Source: Brevibacillus brevis
Lineage (GTDB): Bacteria > Bacillota > Bacilli > Brevibacillales > Brevibacillaceae
DNA: 64,000 nucleotides
Assembly: GCF_900637055.1 (NCBI RefSeq)
Contig: NZ_LR134338.1
Location: 2,366,001 to 2,430,000, forward strand
Direction: 5' to 3'
The position numbers were made by a program, and so were the translations under genes. Positions 1-9,201 of this stretch are shown piece after piece (the first letter of the stretch is position 1; each line of letters opens with the position of its first letter). The notes beneath the pieces are model-generated. The model saw only the letters and a program-made list of their open reading frames with translations. It was not told the DNA's origin and did not search any database.

Positions 1-2
1 AT

Positions 3-140
3 GGAGCGTGGATCGTGGCTGAGCATGATATCACAGACACCTTTCCGGATGCGATTGGTCATTGTGTGAAGGATCGAGCGGCTAAGTATGGGGATACAGC
101 CGTTACCGTGTATTATTACGATTTGGAGCAACAAGCCTAA
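3..140 (+). CDS. rsmD: RsmD 16S rRNA (guanine966-N2)-methyltransferase, C-terminal fragment
   Basis: The window opens inside this gene; only the last 45 codons are present, ending in TAA 47 bases before coaD. The visible tail includes AAKYGDTAVTVYYYDLEQ, which matches the usual end of RsmD, the enzyme that methylates G966 of 16S rRNA on assembling 30S subunits. The catalytic NPPY/SAM-binding part lies outside the window. The placement directly before coaD is the standard Bacillus/Paenibacillus order (ylbH-coaD), which supports the call. A related small-rRNA methyltransferase is the only real alternative. Confidence 0.8.
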   Translation, partial: GAWIVAEHDITDTFPDAIGHCVKDRAAKYGDTAVTVYYYDLEQQA

Positions 141-180
141 CTTTCAAATCAAGGTGCAAAAGAGCACTAAGGGAGGATAA

Positions 181-666
<486 letters not shown>

Positions 667-667
667 A

Positions 668-1900
668 TTATCGGGTTTTGCTACGGTTCATGTGCGAAAG
701 AGTCAGGCTGGTACACAAAAGAATCACACCGACGCCAATGGCGATTCCTCCTGATAGTAGCAAGGTCTCCCACCAACTTGACGCAGGGATCTTCGATTTC
801 GCTTGCACAAATACGGGGACGGCTTTCTCCACGAACCAGGAGCTGACTGTGGCAAGAGGGCCCCAAAAGACAAAGGTCAAAATCGCAGCTAGCAAAGCAT
901 GAAGGGCTCTGGCAATCAAGTAGGGAGCGACACGAATATCCGTTTCACTCAAGATGCTCGCAACCTGCGCGTGAACACTCAAACCGCCCCAAGACAATAC
1001 AGCGCTGGCAATGGCCGCTTTCCAGACCAAGGAAACAGCATCGGGTACAATGCTCGCTGCCTGTGCGCCGAGGGTTACTTCGAACAAACCAGCCACGATT
1101 GCTTGCGAAAAGGCTGGTGGGAAACCAAAGGGACCGAGAATAATCGAGAGAAGCGTGCTGATGATTTGTGTCAGTTGAATGGTGGAGAAAAGTTGGATTA
1201 ATACCGAAAAAACGATGATAAAGCCACCGATCATAAGCAATGTATTCAGAGCGGATTGTACCGCTTCCCCCATTAATTTTCCGAACGGACGTCCATCGCG
1301 GACACGTGCCCGATGCATCGATTGCAAGGCACGTAAAGGAAGAGGAAGTGAATTTTTCTCCAATGGGGCTGAAGTAATGGCAAAGGGCGCATGAAAACGA
1401 TAGATCACACCCATGAGTACAGCTGACAAATAATGAGTCAGAGCTAGAATGATGCCCATTTGCTCACTGTGAAAAAAGCCGATTGCCACTGCTCCCATGA
1501 CGAATAAAGGGTCTCCCGTCGTTGTAAAAGAGACGAGACGTTCACCCTCAGCCTTCGTCACATTGCCTTGCAGACGCAGTCTTGTTGTCAGCTTTGCGGC
1601 TACTGGATAGCCGGACGAGAAGCCCATAGCCAGTACGAACCCGCCAGTACCCGGAACGTTAAACAGCGGGCGCATTAATGGCTCCAGTAACACGCCGACG
1701 AAATGAACGACGCCCAGACCCATCAACACCTCAGACAGCACAATAAAGGGAAGGGTAGAGGGGAAAACTACCTCCCACCATATTTTCAGACCGCGTACGG
1801 CAGCTTCAAAAGAAATCTGCGAGTATGCAACCAACGAAATAACAATGGAAACTGTCGAGAGGGCGAGCAACAAAGTAAGTACGGGTGAGTGGCGTGACAT
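668..1900 (-). CDS. ylbJ: Sporulation integral membrane protein YlbJ
   Basis: A polytopic membrane protein of 410 residues with many hydrophobic segments and two nucleoside-recognition (Gate)-like regions (about residues 40-150 and 220-330); GFSSGYPVAAKL and FTTTGDPLFVMGA are conserved landmarks. In Bacillus subtilis ylbJ is made in the mother cell under sigma-E and is needed for spore formation; that role is family knowledge. The start is the ATG with AGGAGG just upstream, 12 codons inside the longest open frame. It is on the opposite strand to its neighbours, as in other Bacilli. The transported substrate, if any, is not visible. Confidence 0.9.
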   Translation of the reverse strand: MSRHSPVLTLLLALSTVSIVISLVAYSQISFEAAVRGLKIWWEVVFPSTLPFIVLSEVLMGLGVVHFVGVLLEPLMRPLFNVPGTGGFVLAMGFSSGYPVAAKLTTRLRLQGNVTKAEGERLVSFTTTGDPLFVMGAVAIGFFHSEQMGIILALTHYLSAVLMGVIYRFHAPFAITSAPLEKNSLPLPLRALQSMHRARVRDGRPFGKLMGEAVQSALNTLLMIGGFIIVFSVLIQLFSTIQLTQIISTLLSIILGPFGFPPAFSQAIVAGLFEVTLGAQAASIVPDAVSLVWKAAIASAVLSWGGLSVHAQVASILSETDIRVAPYLIARALHALLAAILTFVFWGPLATVSSWFVEKAVPVFVQAKSKIPASSWWETLLLSGGIAIGVGVILLCTSLTLSHMNRSKTR

Positions 1901-2047
1901 GGATTCCTCCTGAATCGAAGAAAGGTAGTAGTACATGTCTACGTGGCAGGCGGGAGAACTATGCGTAAGCTTGGTCGACGAATATCTCCCAAGTGTGAAA
2001 GGAACAGCGGTTTACCACATAGGCTGGTTACAGGGAGGGGTTTTTCC

Positions 2048-2842
2048 ATGCAGACAAAGCGTAAACCAATCGTGGGTGTAGCCCTGGGTTCTGGGGGCGC
2101 TCGCGGTTTTGCGCATATTGGTGTGTTGAATGCGCTAGAAGCACATGGCATCCAAATTGACATGCTGGCCGGCTCCAGTATGGGCAGTCTGATTGGGGCT
2201 GTCTATGCCAACGGAATTGAACCGCACATGATGGGAAAGCTTGCTCTAAATTTAAAACGCAAGCATTGGCTCGATTTGACCGTACCCAGCATGGGTTTTG
2301 TTACAGGGGAAAAGATCAAGCAATTGATTCGCCTGTTAACGCACGGAAAGCGCTTGGAAGAGCTGAACAAGCCGCTTGCCATTGTGGCGACGGATATTGA
2401 AACAGGAGAGCGAGTCGTATTTCGTGAAGGTCCGATTGATCAAGCGGTAAGGGCTAGCATATCCATTCCAGGTATCTTCGTGCCTGAAAAAGTAGGGGGG
2501 CGGCTTTTAGTAGACGGAGGAGTCATTGATCGTGTGCCCGTGACGGTTCTGCGTGAAATGGGTGCCGATATCGTGATTGCGGTAGATGTCGCCCAATTCG
2601 ATACACGGATGGAGGTCAAAAGTATTTTTGATGTCATCGCCCAGACGATTGATGTGATGGAAAGGGAAATTCTGCGACATCGAATCATTGCAGCAGACAT
2701 CGTAATCAGGCCGGATGTTGGACACTATAGCAGTATCGCGTACACGGGTATCGAAGAAATTATCGAGCTAGGCGAACGTGCGGGTACTGAGCATATCGAA
2801 CGCATTCAGGAACGAATTGCAAGTTGGGAGGCACAAGAATGA
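2048..2842 (+). CDS. ylbK: Patatin-like phospholipase family protein (YlbK/RssA type)
   Basis: A cytoplasmic or membrane-associated patatin-fold acyl hydrolase of 264 residues. The oxyanion loop GSGGARGFAHIGV is at the N-terminus, the nucleophile elbow is GSSMGS (Ser near residue 44), and the catalytic Asp is in DGGVIDRVP (DGG, near residue 156). Substrate is unknown; lipid acyl chains are expected from the fold. The chosen ATG has GGGAGGGG upstream, so the extra 35 in-frame codons before it are not used. The stop codon overlaps the next start (ATGA), implying translational coupling to the PDZ protease. Confidence 0.93.
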   Translation: MQTKRKPIVGVALGSGGARGFAHIGVLNALEAHGIQIDMLAGSSMGSLIGAVYANGIEPHMMGKLALNLKRKHWLDLTVPSMGFVTGEKIKQLIRLLTHGKRLEELNKPLAIVATDIETGERVVFREGPIDQAVRASISIPGIFVPEKVGGRLLVDGGVIDRVPVTVLREMGADIVIAVDVAQFDTRMEVKSIFDVIAQTIDVMEREILRHRIIAADIVIRPDVGHYSSIAYTGIEEIIELGERAGTEHIERIQERIASWEAQE

Positions 2843-3906
2843 GTGAGGAACAGCTTTATGCCAATAGACGCAGATCTACAGGAACCAGAGGCTTTAGCTG
2901 GATACTTGCCTTGGTTTTTGTCTTGTTGGGCATTTCTTTTTTTGTACCGACGAATTATTACGTGAGTCGTCCGGGTTCAGCGATTGAGTTGGGACCGATG
3001 ATTCAAGTGGAAGGCGGCAAGAAAGATGAGACCGGCTCCTTCATGCTCACGACGGTTCGAATGGGCGAAGCGAATTTGCCGTGGTATTGGTATGCAAAAA
3101 TGGCGCAGGATGTTGAGTTGATGCCCAAGGAGCTGGTTGTCAGCAAGGGAGAGGACAGCGAAGATTTTATCCGTCGAGAACAAGCGATCATGGACAATTC
3201 ACAAAAAATTGCGGAGGCAGTCGCATTCCGTCTGGCCGGCTTCGAAGTAAAAATCGAGAAGCAGGGAGTGTGGGTGATGGGTACTTTGGAAGGGTTCCCT
3301 GCCCATAAAGCATTGCAAATTGGTGATGTCATTACGTATGTAGACGGGGTTCGCACGTCGGAGGCAAAAGATTTGCTGACAGCTCTCTCCACAAAAAAAG
3401 CAGGCGATCAAGTCGAAATTGCGTACACAAGAGATGGACAAGAGGCCAAAACGATGTTAACCTTGGAACCACTACCTGAATCCAAGTCAGTTGGAATTGG
3501 TGTACGCCCTGACAACAAACAGGAAATCATCATTCCGAAAGAAGTAACCATTGCCTCTCAAGGGATTGGTGGCCCTTCTGCTGGATTAATGATGACGCTG
3601 GAGATTTATGACCAGTTAAATACGGAGACGGATTTGACAAAAGGCTATAAAATTGCAGGAACCGGCACGATTTCGTTAGACGGAAAAGTAGGCAGGATCG
3701 GTGGCATTAATCAAAAGGTAATCGCAGCGGACAAAGCGGGCGCAGAGATCTTCTTTGCTCCGCGGGATACGCCAGATACGAACTCCAATTACGAGGAGGC
3801 GTTAGCGACTGCCAAGCGGATTGGAACTTCAATGAAAGTGGTTCCAGTCAAGACGGTAGAAGAAGCGATTACGTACTTGAATGGACAAAAACCGAAATCT
3901 ACCTGA
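2839..3906 (+). CDS. ylbL: SepM/YlbL family PDZ and Lon-type (S16) serine protease
   Basis: A membrane-anchored protease of 355 residues: one transmembrane segment near the N-terminus (about 20-40), a PDZ domain (about 120-220) with the ligand-loop region GTLEGFPAHKALQIGDVI, then a Lon-type proteolytic domain with Ser in GGPSAGLMM and Lys in GRIGGINQKVIAADKAG, the Ser-Lys dyad of family S16. Relatives include streptococcal SepM, which trims signal peptides outside the cell, and B. subtilis YlbL, linked to recovery from DNA-damage checkpoint. Start is the ATG overlapping the patatin stop, with GGGAGG upstream. The neighbour ylbM that often follows is absent here. Confidence 0.93.
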   Translation: MSEEQLYANRRRSTGTRGFSWILALVFVLLGISFFVPTNYYVSRPGSAIELGPMIQVEGGKKDETGSFMLTTVRMGEANLPWYWYAKMAQDVELMPKELVVSKGEDSEDFIRREQAIMDNSQKIAEAVAFRLAGFEVKIEKQGVWVMGTLEGFPAHKALQIGDVITYVDGVRTSEAKDLLTALSTKKAGDQVEIAYTRDGQEAKTMLTLEPLPESKSVGIGVRPDNKQEIIIPKEVTIASQGIGGPSAGLMMTLEIYDQLNTETDLTKGYKIAGTGTISLDGKVGRIGGINQKVIAADKAGAEIFFAPRDTPDTNSNYEEALATAKRIGTSMKVVPVKTVEEAITYLNGQKPKST

Positions 3907-3932
3907 GCAAACTAGCTGTCAAGCAAAAATGG

Positions 3933-3961
3933 TTGACAAAGCTTTGGGCAGGGTCTATAAT
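3933..3961 (+). promoter_or_regulatory. Sigma-A promoter for ylbN-rpmF
   Basis: TTGACA and TATAAT, both perfect, separated by 17 bases, 30 bases upstream of the ylbN start. No other gene could use it. Confidence 0.85.
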
Positions 3962-3990
3962 CATCTTTGTTGTGCATGAGGTGAAATGCT

Positions 3991-4509
3991 ATGAACATTA
4001 AGTTGGCAGAGTTAGAGCACCGAAAAGGAGAGCCGTTGCCATTTCAGGTAACCCTGGATGCAGATGAGCTGAAGAAGCGCCATCATGAGATTCGCGGGAT
4101 TACTCCTGTGACTGCGAGTGGTGAAGCCGTACAGCTGGGCAATCTCTATTACGTAAAAGGAAGCATGAAGGCAGATGTGAATTTTGTTTGCGCGAGATGC
4201 TTGAATCCTTTTATCGATCAGGCAACAGTAGATTTCTCTGAGACATTTGCTCTTGCGGATGATCCGATCCTGCAAGACGACGAGGACAGTGATATCCTTC
4301 CTCTGGAAGGCGATGAAATCGAGCTGGACTCGCTGCTGCAAGAGGATTTCTTACTGGCAATGCCGACCTTCCCGCTCTGCGAGGAGGATTGCAAAGGTCT
4401 GTGCCCGACTTGCGGTGTGAACTGTAATGAAGTGGCATGCAGCTGTAAGAATGAGCGTGTTGACCCGCGATTGGCTGGGTTGGCTGACTTTTTCAAAGAC
4501 AGCAAATAA
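3991..4509 (+). CDS. ylbN: YceD/DUF177 family protein, rRNA and ribosome accumulation factor
   Basis: A 172-residue DUF177 protein. The N-terminal half is a beta-rich domain; the family hallmark CARCLNPF is near residue 70, and the C-terminus holds paired cysteines (CEEDC, CPTCG, CACSC-like spacing) that suggest zinc binding. Family members almost always sit directly before rpmF, as here, and have been linked to 23S rRNA accumulation in bacteria and plastids. It has its own strong sigma-A promoter. The molecular activity is not known; the call rests on motif and position. Confidence 0.9.
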   Translation: MNIKLAELEHRKGEPLPFQVTLDADELKKRHHEIRGITPVTASGEAVQLGNLYYVKGSMKADVNFVCARCLNPFIDQATVDFSETFALADDPILQDDEDSDILPLEGDEIELDSLLQEDFLLAMPTFPLCEEDCKGLCPTCGVNCNEVACSCKNERVDPRLAGLADFFKDSK

Positions 4510-4649
4510 GTTTTCTTACTGTATTCAAGATGATTCGCCGACCATTCGTGGCAGCGTCTCATTTTTGAAGGATGGCATAAGCTTTTTGCCTATACTGTCC
4601 ACCCAATAGAGCTTCTTAGCATTTGTCAGTTGAAGGAGGTGTAAGGAAG

Positions 4650-4820
4650 ATGGCAGTACCTCAACGGAGAACTTCCAAAACCCGTAAAAGAATGCGTCGT
4701 ACGCACTTCAAATTAGAGATTCCAGGCATGATCAAATGCGATAATTGCAGCGAATACAAGCTTGCGCATCGTGTTTGCCCAAGCTGCGGTCACTACAAAG
4801 GCGTGAAAGTAGCGAAGTAA
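4650..4820 (+). CDS. rpmF: 50S ribosomal protein L32
   Basis: A 56-residue basic protein of the large ribosomal subunit. The N-terminal [19 protein letters not shown] is the L32 signature, followed by the zinc ribbon [18 protein letters not shown] (C-x2-C and C-x2-C), so this is the zinc-containing (C+) form. Start is the ATG after AAGGAGGTG; nine in-frame upstream codons are not used. It is the last gene of the transcript, followed by a strong terminator. Confidence 0.97.
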   Translation: MAVPQRRTSKTRKRMRRTHFKLEIPGMIKCDNCSEYKLAHRVCPSCGHYKGVKVAK

Positions 4821-4835
4821 TATTCGCTGCTAAGA

Positions 4836-4867
4836 AAGCAAGGTGAGAAATCGCCTTGCTTTTTTTG
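4836..4867 (+). terminator. Rho-independent terminator after rpmF
   Basis: Arms AGCAAGGTGA and TCGCCTTGCT form a 10-bp stem with one G-T pair, then a run of Ts. Confidence 0.88.
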
Positions 4868-4911
4868 TTCCTTTCTATTGCTTATGATTACTTACAAACA
4901 CTTATTATCGC

Positions 4912-4940
4912 TTGCATCGTTTGCTTAAATGACTTATAAT
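4912..4940 (+). promoter_or_regulatory. Sigma-A promoter for the DeoR-type regulator
   Basis: TTGCAT, 17 bases, TATAAT. It lies 32 bases upstream of the GTG start and just downstream of the rpmF terminator. Confidence 0.78.
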
Positions 4941-4971
4941 GAAGGCGAGATAAGGATGGGGTTGAGGCTTC

Positions 4972-5733
4972 GTGTTTCAAGAGGAGAGGCTGGCTGCAAT
5001 TCTTGCGTATTTGCAGGAGCACCAGCGAATCAGTGTGCAAGAGGTAGTTGAGCAGTTTGGGGTTTCCCGTGACACAGCTAGGCGTGATATCGTCAAGCTG
5101 GAGGAGCAGGGGCAAATCCTGCGGACCAGAGGAGGAGCAGTATTGCCCAGCCTCAACAAAAAGAACTACTCCCATCAGGAACGAATGCAGCTTGATTTGA
5201 CAGGAAAGCGAAGTATTGCAGCAGCGGCGGCCCGTCTGATCAAAGATGGCGATTACTTGCTGCTCGATGCGTCCACAACTGTTCAGTTCACGGTGGAATC
5301 CTTGCAGACCCGCGACCATGTCATCATCACGAATTCATTAGCGACTGCCTCCAGTATGTCCCGTAAAGAAGGCGTTCTTGTCAAGCTTTTGGGCGGAGAC
5401 GTACATGCAGAGGATCAATGTGTGCTCGGTACACGCGTGATTCAAAACCTCGCTGATTTTCATGTCGACAAAGTATTGGTTGGTGCATGCGGCCTTACAA
5501 AGGAAGGGCTCATGTCTACGCAGGAAGATCACGGTTTTCTGATCAAAGAAATGATCAAGCGCGCCGATCAAGTGATCATACTTACCGACCATACCAAATT
5601 CGGAAAAAGCATGCTGTATCGCGTTGCTGGTTTTGATCAGATCGATATTATCGTGACTGATAAGCTGCCTGAAAAGGAAATAGCTGAGGCCTTGCATGCC
5701 AATGATGTAGAGGTGATTGTAGCTTCCACATGA
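4972..5733 (+). CDS. DeoR/GlpR family transcriptional regulator
   Basis: A 253-residue repressor-type regulator. The N-terminal winged helix-turn-helix holds ISVQEVVEQFGVSRDTARRD, the DeoR signature, followed by a C-terminal DeoR sensor domain (about 75-235) with DASTTVQF and GACGLTKEG, which bind phosphorylated sugars in related proteins. The start is GTG. No sugar-utilisation genes lie next to it: the following genes encode an ABC-2 exporter, and a terminator separates the two. Its effector and targets cannot be deduced. It is an insertion between rpmF and fapR, which are close neighbours in relatives. Confidence 0.9.
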   Translation: MFQEERLAAILAYLQEHQRISVQEVVEQFGVSRDTARRDIVKLEEQGQILRTRGGAVLPSLNKKNYSHQERMQLDLTGKRSIAAAAARLIKDGDYLLLDASTTVQFTVESLQTRDHVIITNSLATASSMSRKEGVLVKLLGGDVHAEDQCVLGTRVIQNLADFHVDKVLVGACGLTKEGLMSTQEDHGFLIKEMIKRADQVIILTDHTKFGKSMLYRVAGFDQIDIIVTDKLPEKEIAEALHANDVEVIVAST

Positions 5734-5815
5734 AGCTATTGATCCATAAAAAATAGGATAAGTTCCATTTGGCTGGCGTGAATGGGTAACCAGCGTGACA
5801 GCAAATGGATTTATC

Positions 5816-5857
5816 GAAAGAGAGTCCTTCAAATAGGAAGGGCTCTTTCTTTTTTTC
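5816..5857 (+). terminator. Rho-independent terminator after the DeoR-type regulator
   Basis: Arms GAAAGAGAGTCCTTC and GAAGGGCTCTTTC form a stem with one mismatch and are followed by more than six Ts. It isolates the regulator from the exporter genes. Confidence 0.85.
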
Positions 5858-5918
5858 TTGCAATTGTGTAGAGCCCCTGCTATTCTGGTAATCCTGACTT
5901 TTCCAAGAGGAGGGTTTT

Positions 5919-6698
5919 ATGGTCTATTGGCGGATTATTCGCAAGAGCTATCGTCGAAATCTTCAGTATCGTTTATCGCATGTCGTCAACAACTTCGCAA
6001 GCTCGATTTTTGGGCTTGTTTTTATTGCCATTTGGACGGGTGTCCTTTCTGGAAAACAAGTATACGGCCCCTATGATGTCAAAACGATGGGGTATTACAT
6101 CGCGATTTGCCAAAGTGTTCTCTGGATGACAACATTTATGTCCCCAGGTCTGAATGTGCAAGTAGCGGTAAGAAGCGGGGCTGTCAGTCTGGATATGATC
6201 AAGCCTGTTCATTATCTCTGGTACATGCTCAGTCAGGAGTTTGGACGACTTGTGTACAACGCTTGTTACAGAAGTGTTCCGATCAGCTTGCTGCTAGGAT
6301 TAGCGGTAGGCTTCTTTTTTCCCTCCCATCCGTTCACTTACTTCTGGTTTATCCTCTCGCTACTGCTCGGAACTTACGTAGGCATGTTGCTCTTTTATCT
6401 AGCGGGCATTTCCTCCTTCTGGACGACAGAGATTCGCTGGGTACACCTCATTCTTTTGTCTTTGATATTTGGGTTAGGTGGACAAATGATCCCGCTGGAC
6501 TTGATGCCCGGGATGATTGGAAAGGTAGCGCCTTATTTGCCCTTTTCAGCGATGATTTACTATCCGGTCATGACCTTGCTAGAGCTTGCACCTCCTTATG
6601 GCATGCTTATACAAGCTGGCTGGGCGCTCGTTTTAACGGCAGTTGCTTTGTTGGTGACGAACATGGCAAGAAGAAAGCTAGAAATTCAAGGAGGATAA
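5919..6698 (+). CDS. ABC-2 type exporter permease, subunit 1 (COG4587-like)
   Basis: A 259-residue membrane protein with about six transmembrane segments and the N-terminal signature YRRNLQYRLSHVVNNFASS, typical of the DUF990-like permeases that occur as pairs with one ATPase. AGGAGGG precedes the ATG. It is the first of three tightly packed genes (4- and 11-base gaps) that together make a complete ABC-2 exporter. Relatives have been tied to export of toxic compounds such as viologens, but many are uncharacterised; the substrate here is unknown. Confidence 0.85.
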   Translation: MVYWRIIRKSYRRNLQYRLSHVVNNFASSIFGLVFIAIWTGVLSGKQVYGPYDVKTMGYYIAICQSVLWMTTFMSPGLNVQVAVRSGAVSLDMIKPVHYLWYMLSQEFGRLVYNACYRSVPISLLLGLAVGFFFPSHPFTYFWFILSLLLGTYVGMLLFYLAGISSFWTTEIRWVHLILLSLIFGLGGQMIPLDLMPGMIGKVAPYLPFSAMIYYPVMTLLELAPPYGMLIQAGWALVLTAVALLVTNMARRKLEIQGG

Positions 6699-6702
6699 CC
6701 AC

Positions 6703-7491
6703 ATGTTTGCCCTCTATCGCAAACTGATCGCGGCCAGCATTCGCTCGCAAATGCAATACAAGATAAATTTTGTCACGAGCGCTGCCACGACCGGAATGAT
6801 TATGGTGCTTGATTTTATTATTCTCTCTGCGATTTTGTACCGATTTCACGATGTGGTCGGGTGGAATATTTACGAGGTTGGGATGCTTTACGGGATATCC
6901 TCGGCATCTGTCTCTTTGTATCGACTGTTCGCCCCGGAAATCAACGACTTTGAGAAGTACATCGTACAAGGGGAGCTCGATCAGTTGCTCATTCGTCCTG
7001 TTTCACCTTTGCTTTTGCTATTGACACGCAATCTTGACTTGTCGAGAGTGGGAGGGTTGGTTCAAGGGGTGTCCGTTTTGGTCATCTCTTTGTCGGGTCT
7101 TGCGGCGGAAGGGAAAACGATCATGGGGTTGGTCCTATTCTCACCGGTTGCCATTTTGTCTGGTGGAGTGATCTACTTCTCCATTGGACTTGCTACCGCT
7201 GGGGTCGCCTTTTGGACACATCAGATGAAAGACATGCTGACCTTTACCATTTATGCGCCAGCCAATGCTTCCAATTATCCAATCGGGCTATATCCAAACT
7301 GGCTCAAATGGCTGTTTTTCTCAGCGATTCCGATCGCGTATATGAATTATTTGCCAATGCTGACGCTGTTGGGCAAAGGGGGCGAATGGTTTTATCCGAT
7401 ACTCACCCCGGTAGCTGCAGCGATTGCTTTTTATTTCTCTCGTATGCTGTGGAATGTCGGGATTCGACACTACCATAGTACAGGGAGCTAA
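6703..7491 (+). CDS. ABC-2 type exporter permease, subunit 2 (COG3694-like)
   Basis: A 262-residue protein with six hydrophobic segments, paralogous in style to the gene before it. The segment FEKYIVQGELDQLLIRPVSPL is the landmark of this second-permease family, describing the cytoplasmic coupling region after the second membrane helix. It starts 4 bases after the previous stop, behind AAGGAGG, and ends 11 bases before the ATPase gene. A heterodimeric membrane channel with subunit 1 is expected. Confidence 0.85.
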   Translation: MFALYRKLIAASIRSQMQYKINFVTSAATTGMIMVLDFIILSAILYRFHDVVGWNIYEVGMLYGISSASVSLYRLFAPEINDFEKYIVQGELDQLLIRPVSPLLLLLTRNLDLSRVGGLVQGVSVLVISLSGLAAEGKTIMGLVLFSPVAILSGGVIYFSIGLATAGVAFWTHQMKDMLTFTIYAPANASNYPIGLYPNWLKWLFFSAIPIAYMNYLPMLTLLGKGGEWFYPILTPVAAAIAFYFSRMLWNVGIRHYHSTGS

Positions 7492-7502
7492 GGAGGGGTA
7501 AC

Positions 7503-8471
7503 ATGATTGAAGCAAAGCATATCGAAAAATCATTTTTCCTGACAAAAGCGAAAGAGGGGCGCTTTGCTTCTCTACGAACACTCTTTTCTCGTGAACGAAG
7601 GGAAGTCAAAGCCGTCCATGATATCTCCTTTTCCATTGACAGAGGCGAGTTCGTGGGATATATCGGGCCAAATGGCGCAGGAAAATCGACGACAATTAAA
7701 ATGCTCGCAGGAATTCTTCATCCCAGTCAGGGAGAAATACGAATAGGCGGATATAGTCCACAGCGGGAAAGAATTCAAGTAGCCTCACAAATCGGAGTGG
7801 TGTTCGGGCAGCGAACACAGCTGTGGTGGGATCTGCCAGTCAGAGATTCCTTCGAAATTTTGCAAGCGATGTACAAGATTAACGACACGGCATATCGGCG
7901 ATCGATGGAGGCGTATCAGGAACTACTGGATCTGCATGAGTTCCTTGATACGCCAGTACGTAAGCTGTCATTGGGTCAGAGAATGAGAGCTGATTTAGCT
8001 GCGGCTCTGCTGCATGATCCGCCGGTCCTGTTTTTAGATGAGCCGACGATTGGGCTGGATGTGGTCGCGAAGACTCGCATCAGAGCATTTTTGAAAGAAG
8101 TGAATCAGTCCCAGAAGAAGACCATTCTACTAACGACTCATGATATGGACGATATCGAGCAACTCTGCAACCGAATCATCGTGATCAACCATGGCAAAAA
8201 GATGATGGATACGAGCTTGGCCGATTTGCGACGACAGATAGGGCTGCCAAGCCTCATTCGAATCGAATTTCGACAACCGCCCGAAAAGCTTTACGACTTA
8301 GAGGGAATCGAACGGATGGAGCTATCAGAGAATGTACTTTCGATTTACTTCGACAAAGGGAAAATTTCTTCCCCGCGAATCCTTGCTGAAGTGGCGGGCT
8401 GGGGTGAGCCTCTGGACATTCAGATGAAAGAACCGGGGATTGAGGAGATCATTCGGCTCATTTACCGTTAG
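7503..8471 (+). CDS. ABC exporter ATP-binding protein (COG4586-like)
   Basis: The ATPase of the three-gene exporter, 322 residues. Walker A is GPNGAGKST (about residue 57), the signature loop is LSLGQRMRADLA and Walker B is PPVLFLDEPTIGLD with a following TTHDM switch. The N-terminal extension of about 40 residues before the usual start of the domain and the C-terminal 80-residue tail are normal for COG4586. AAGGAGGGG precedes the ATG. No terminator is obvious before the fapR promoter, so some read-through into the lipid operon is possible. Confidence 0.92.
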   Translation: MIEAKHIEKSFFLTKAKEGRFASLRTLFSRERREVKAVHDISFSIDRGEFVGYIGPNGAGKSTTIKMLAGILHPSQGEIRIGGYSPQRERIQVASQIGVVFGQRTQLWWDLPVRDSFEILQAMYKINDTAYRRSMEAYQELLDLHEFLDTPVRKLSLGQRMRADLAAALLHDPPVLFLDEPTIGLDVVAKTRIRAFLKEVNQSQKKTILLTTHDMDDIEQLCNRIIVINHGKKMMDTSLADLRRQIGLPSLIRIEFRQPPEKLYDLEGIERMELSENVLSIYFDKGKISSPRILAEVAGWGEPLDIQMKEPGIEEIIRLIYR

Positions 8472-8499
8472 GGATGGCTGCCTATTTTCGTAACGATAC

Positions 8500-8528
8500 T
8501 TGTAATTCCACATCTTCTCCCTTATACT
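8500..8528 (+). promoter_or_regulatory. Sigma-A promoter of the fapR-plsX-fab operon
   Basis: TTGTAA, 17 bases, TATACT. It lies just upstream of a FapR-type palindrome and about 70 bases from the fapR start. Confidence 0.75.
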
Positions 8529-8532
8529 GTGT

Positions 8533-8551
8533 TTTGGTACCAGGTATTAAA
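8533..8551 (+). promoter_or_regulatory. FapR operator
   Basis: TTGGTACCAGGTATTAA is an imperfect palindrome resembling the known FapR box (TTAGTACC-x-GGTACTAA type). It begins 4 bases after the -10 box, covering the likely transcription start, so bound FapR would block initiation. Malonyl-CoA releases FapR in Bacillus, which would make this operon follow lipid precursor supply. Confidence 0.78.
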
Positions 8552-8597
8552 AACAGATCGCAATCATACATAGTACAATTGAATCCTGCTTAAGGGG

Positions 8598-9188
8598 GTG
8601 TTCGGCATCGCCCGCTTGCCAAAAAAAGATCGCCAGTCCCGCTTGGTGCAGTATCTGGCGGATAATCCATTTGCGACGGACGAAGATCTGGCTGAGTTAT
8701 TTCATGTCAGTATTCAAACCATACGTTTAGACCGACTGGAATTAGGAATACCGGAGCTCCGTGAACGTATCAAGACAGTCGCAGAGAAAAGTCTTGATCC
8801 TGTAAAATCATTGGGCATCGATGAAATCATCGGTGAAATGGTTGATCTACAGCTCGATTCACAGGCCATTTCCGTATTGGAAATTAAAGAAGAGCACGTT
8901 TTTTCAAAAACACAAATTGCCAGAGGGCATTATATATTTGCTCAGGCCAACTCATTGGCAGTAGCAGTAATCAACGCAGAGGTAGCGTTGACAGCTACGG
9001 CGAGAATCCGCTTTGTCCGTCCTGTGCGAGCAGGGGAAAAGCTGGTTGCCAAAGCAGTGGTGAGAAGCCGTAACGGCGACGAATGCAAGGTGCGTGTAGA
9101 GACGAAGGTCCAAGGTGAGTTGGTCTTTACCGCAACGTTCCGTGTGGTTGAAATGTCGAGCTACCATAACAGCATGGATGAGGAGTAA
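8598..9188 (+). CDS. fapR: Fatty acid and phospholipid biosynthesis regulator FapR
   Basis: A repressor of about 190 residues that senses malonyl-CoA. The N-terminal helix-turn-helix contains [20 protein letters not shown], nearly invariant in FapR, and the rest is a hot-dog-fold effector domain with [19 protein letters not shown]. The start is uncertain: a GTG touches the GGGGG ribosome-binding run, and a TTG six codons later (position 8616) is better spaced if a longer gap is tolerated. It heads the plsX-fab operon and has its own operator upstream, implying self-control. Here it is separated from rpmF by an inserted regulator and exporter. Confidence 0.95.
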   Translation: MFGIARLPKKDRQSRLVQYLADNPFATDEDLAELFHVSIQTIRLDRLELGIPELRERIKTVAEKSLDPVKSLGIDEIIGEMVDLQLDSQAISVLEIKEEHVFSKTQIARGHYIFAQANSLAVAVINAEVALTATARIRFVRPVRAGEKLVAKAVVRSRNGDECKVRVETKVQGELVFTATFRVVEMSSYHNSMDEE

Positions 9189-9201
9189 GGAGGAGTCACG
9201 G

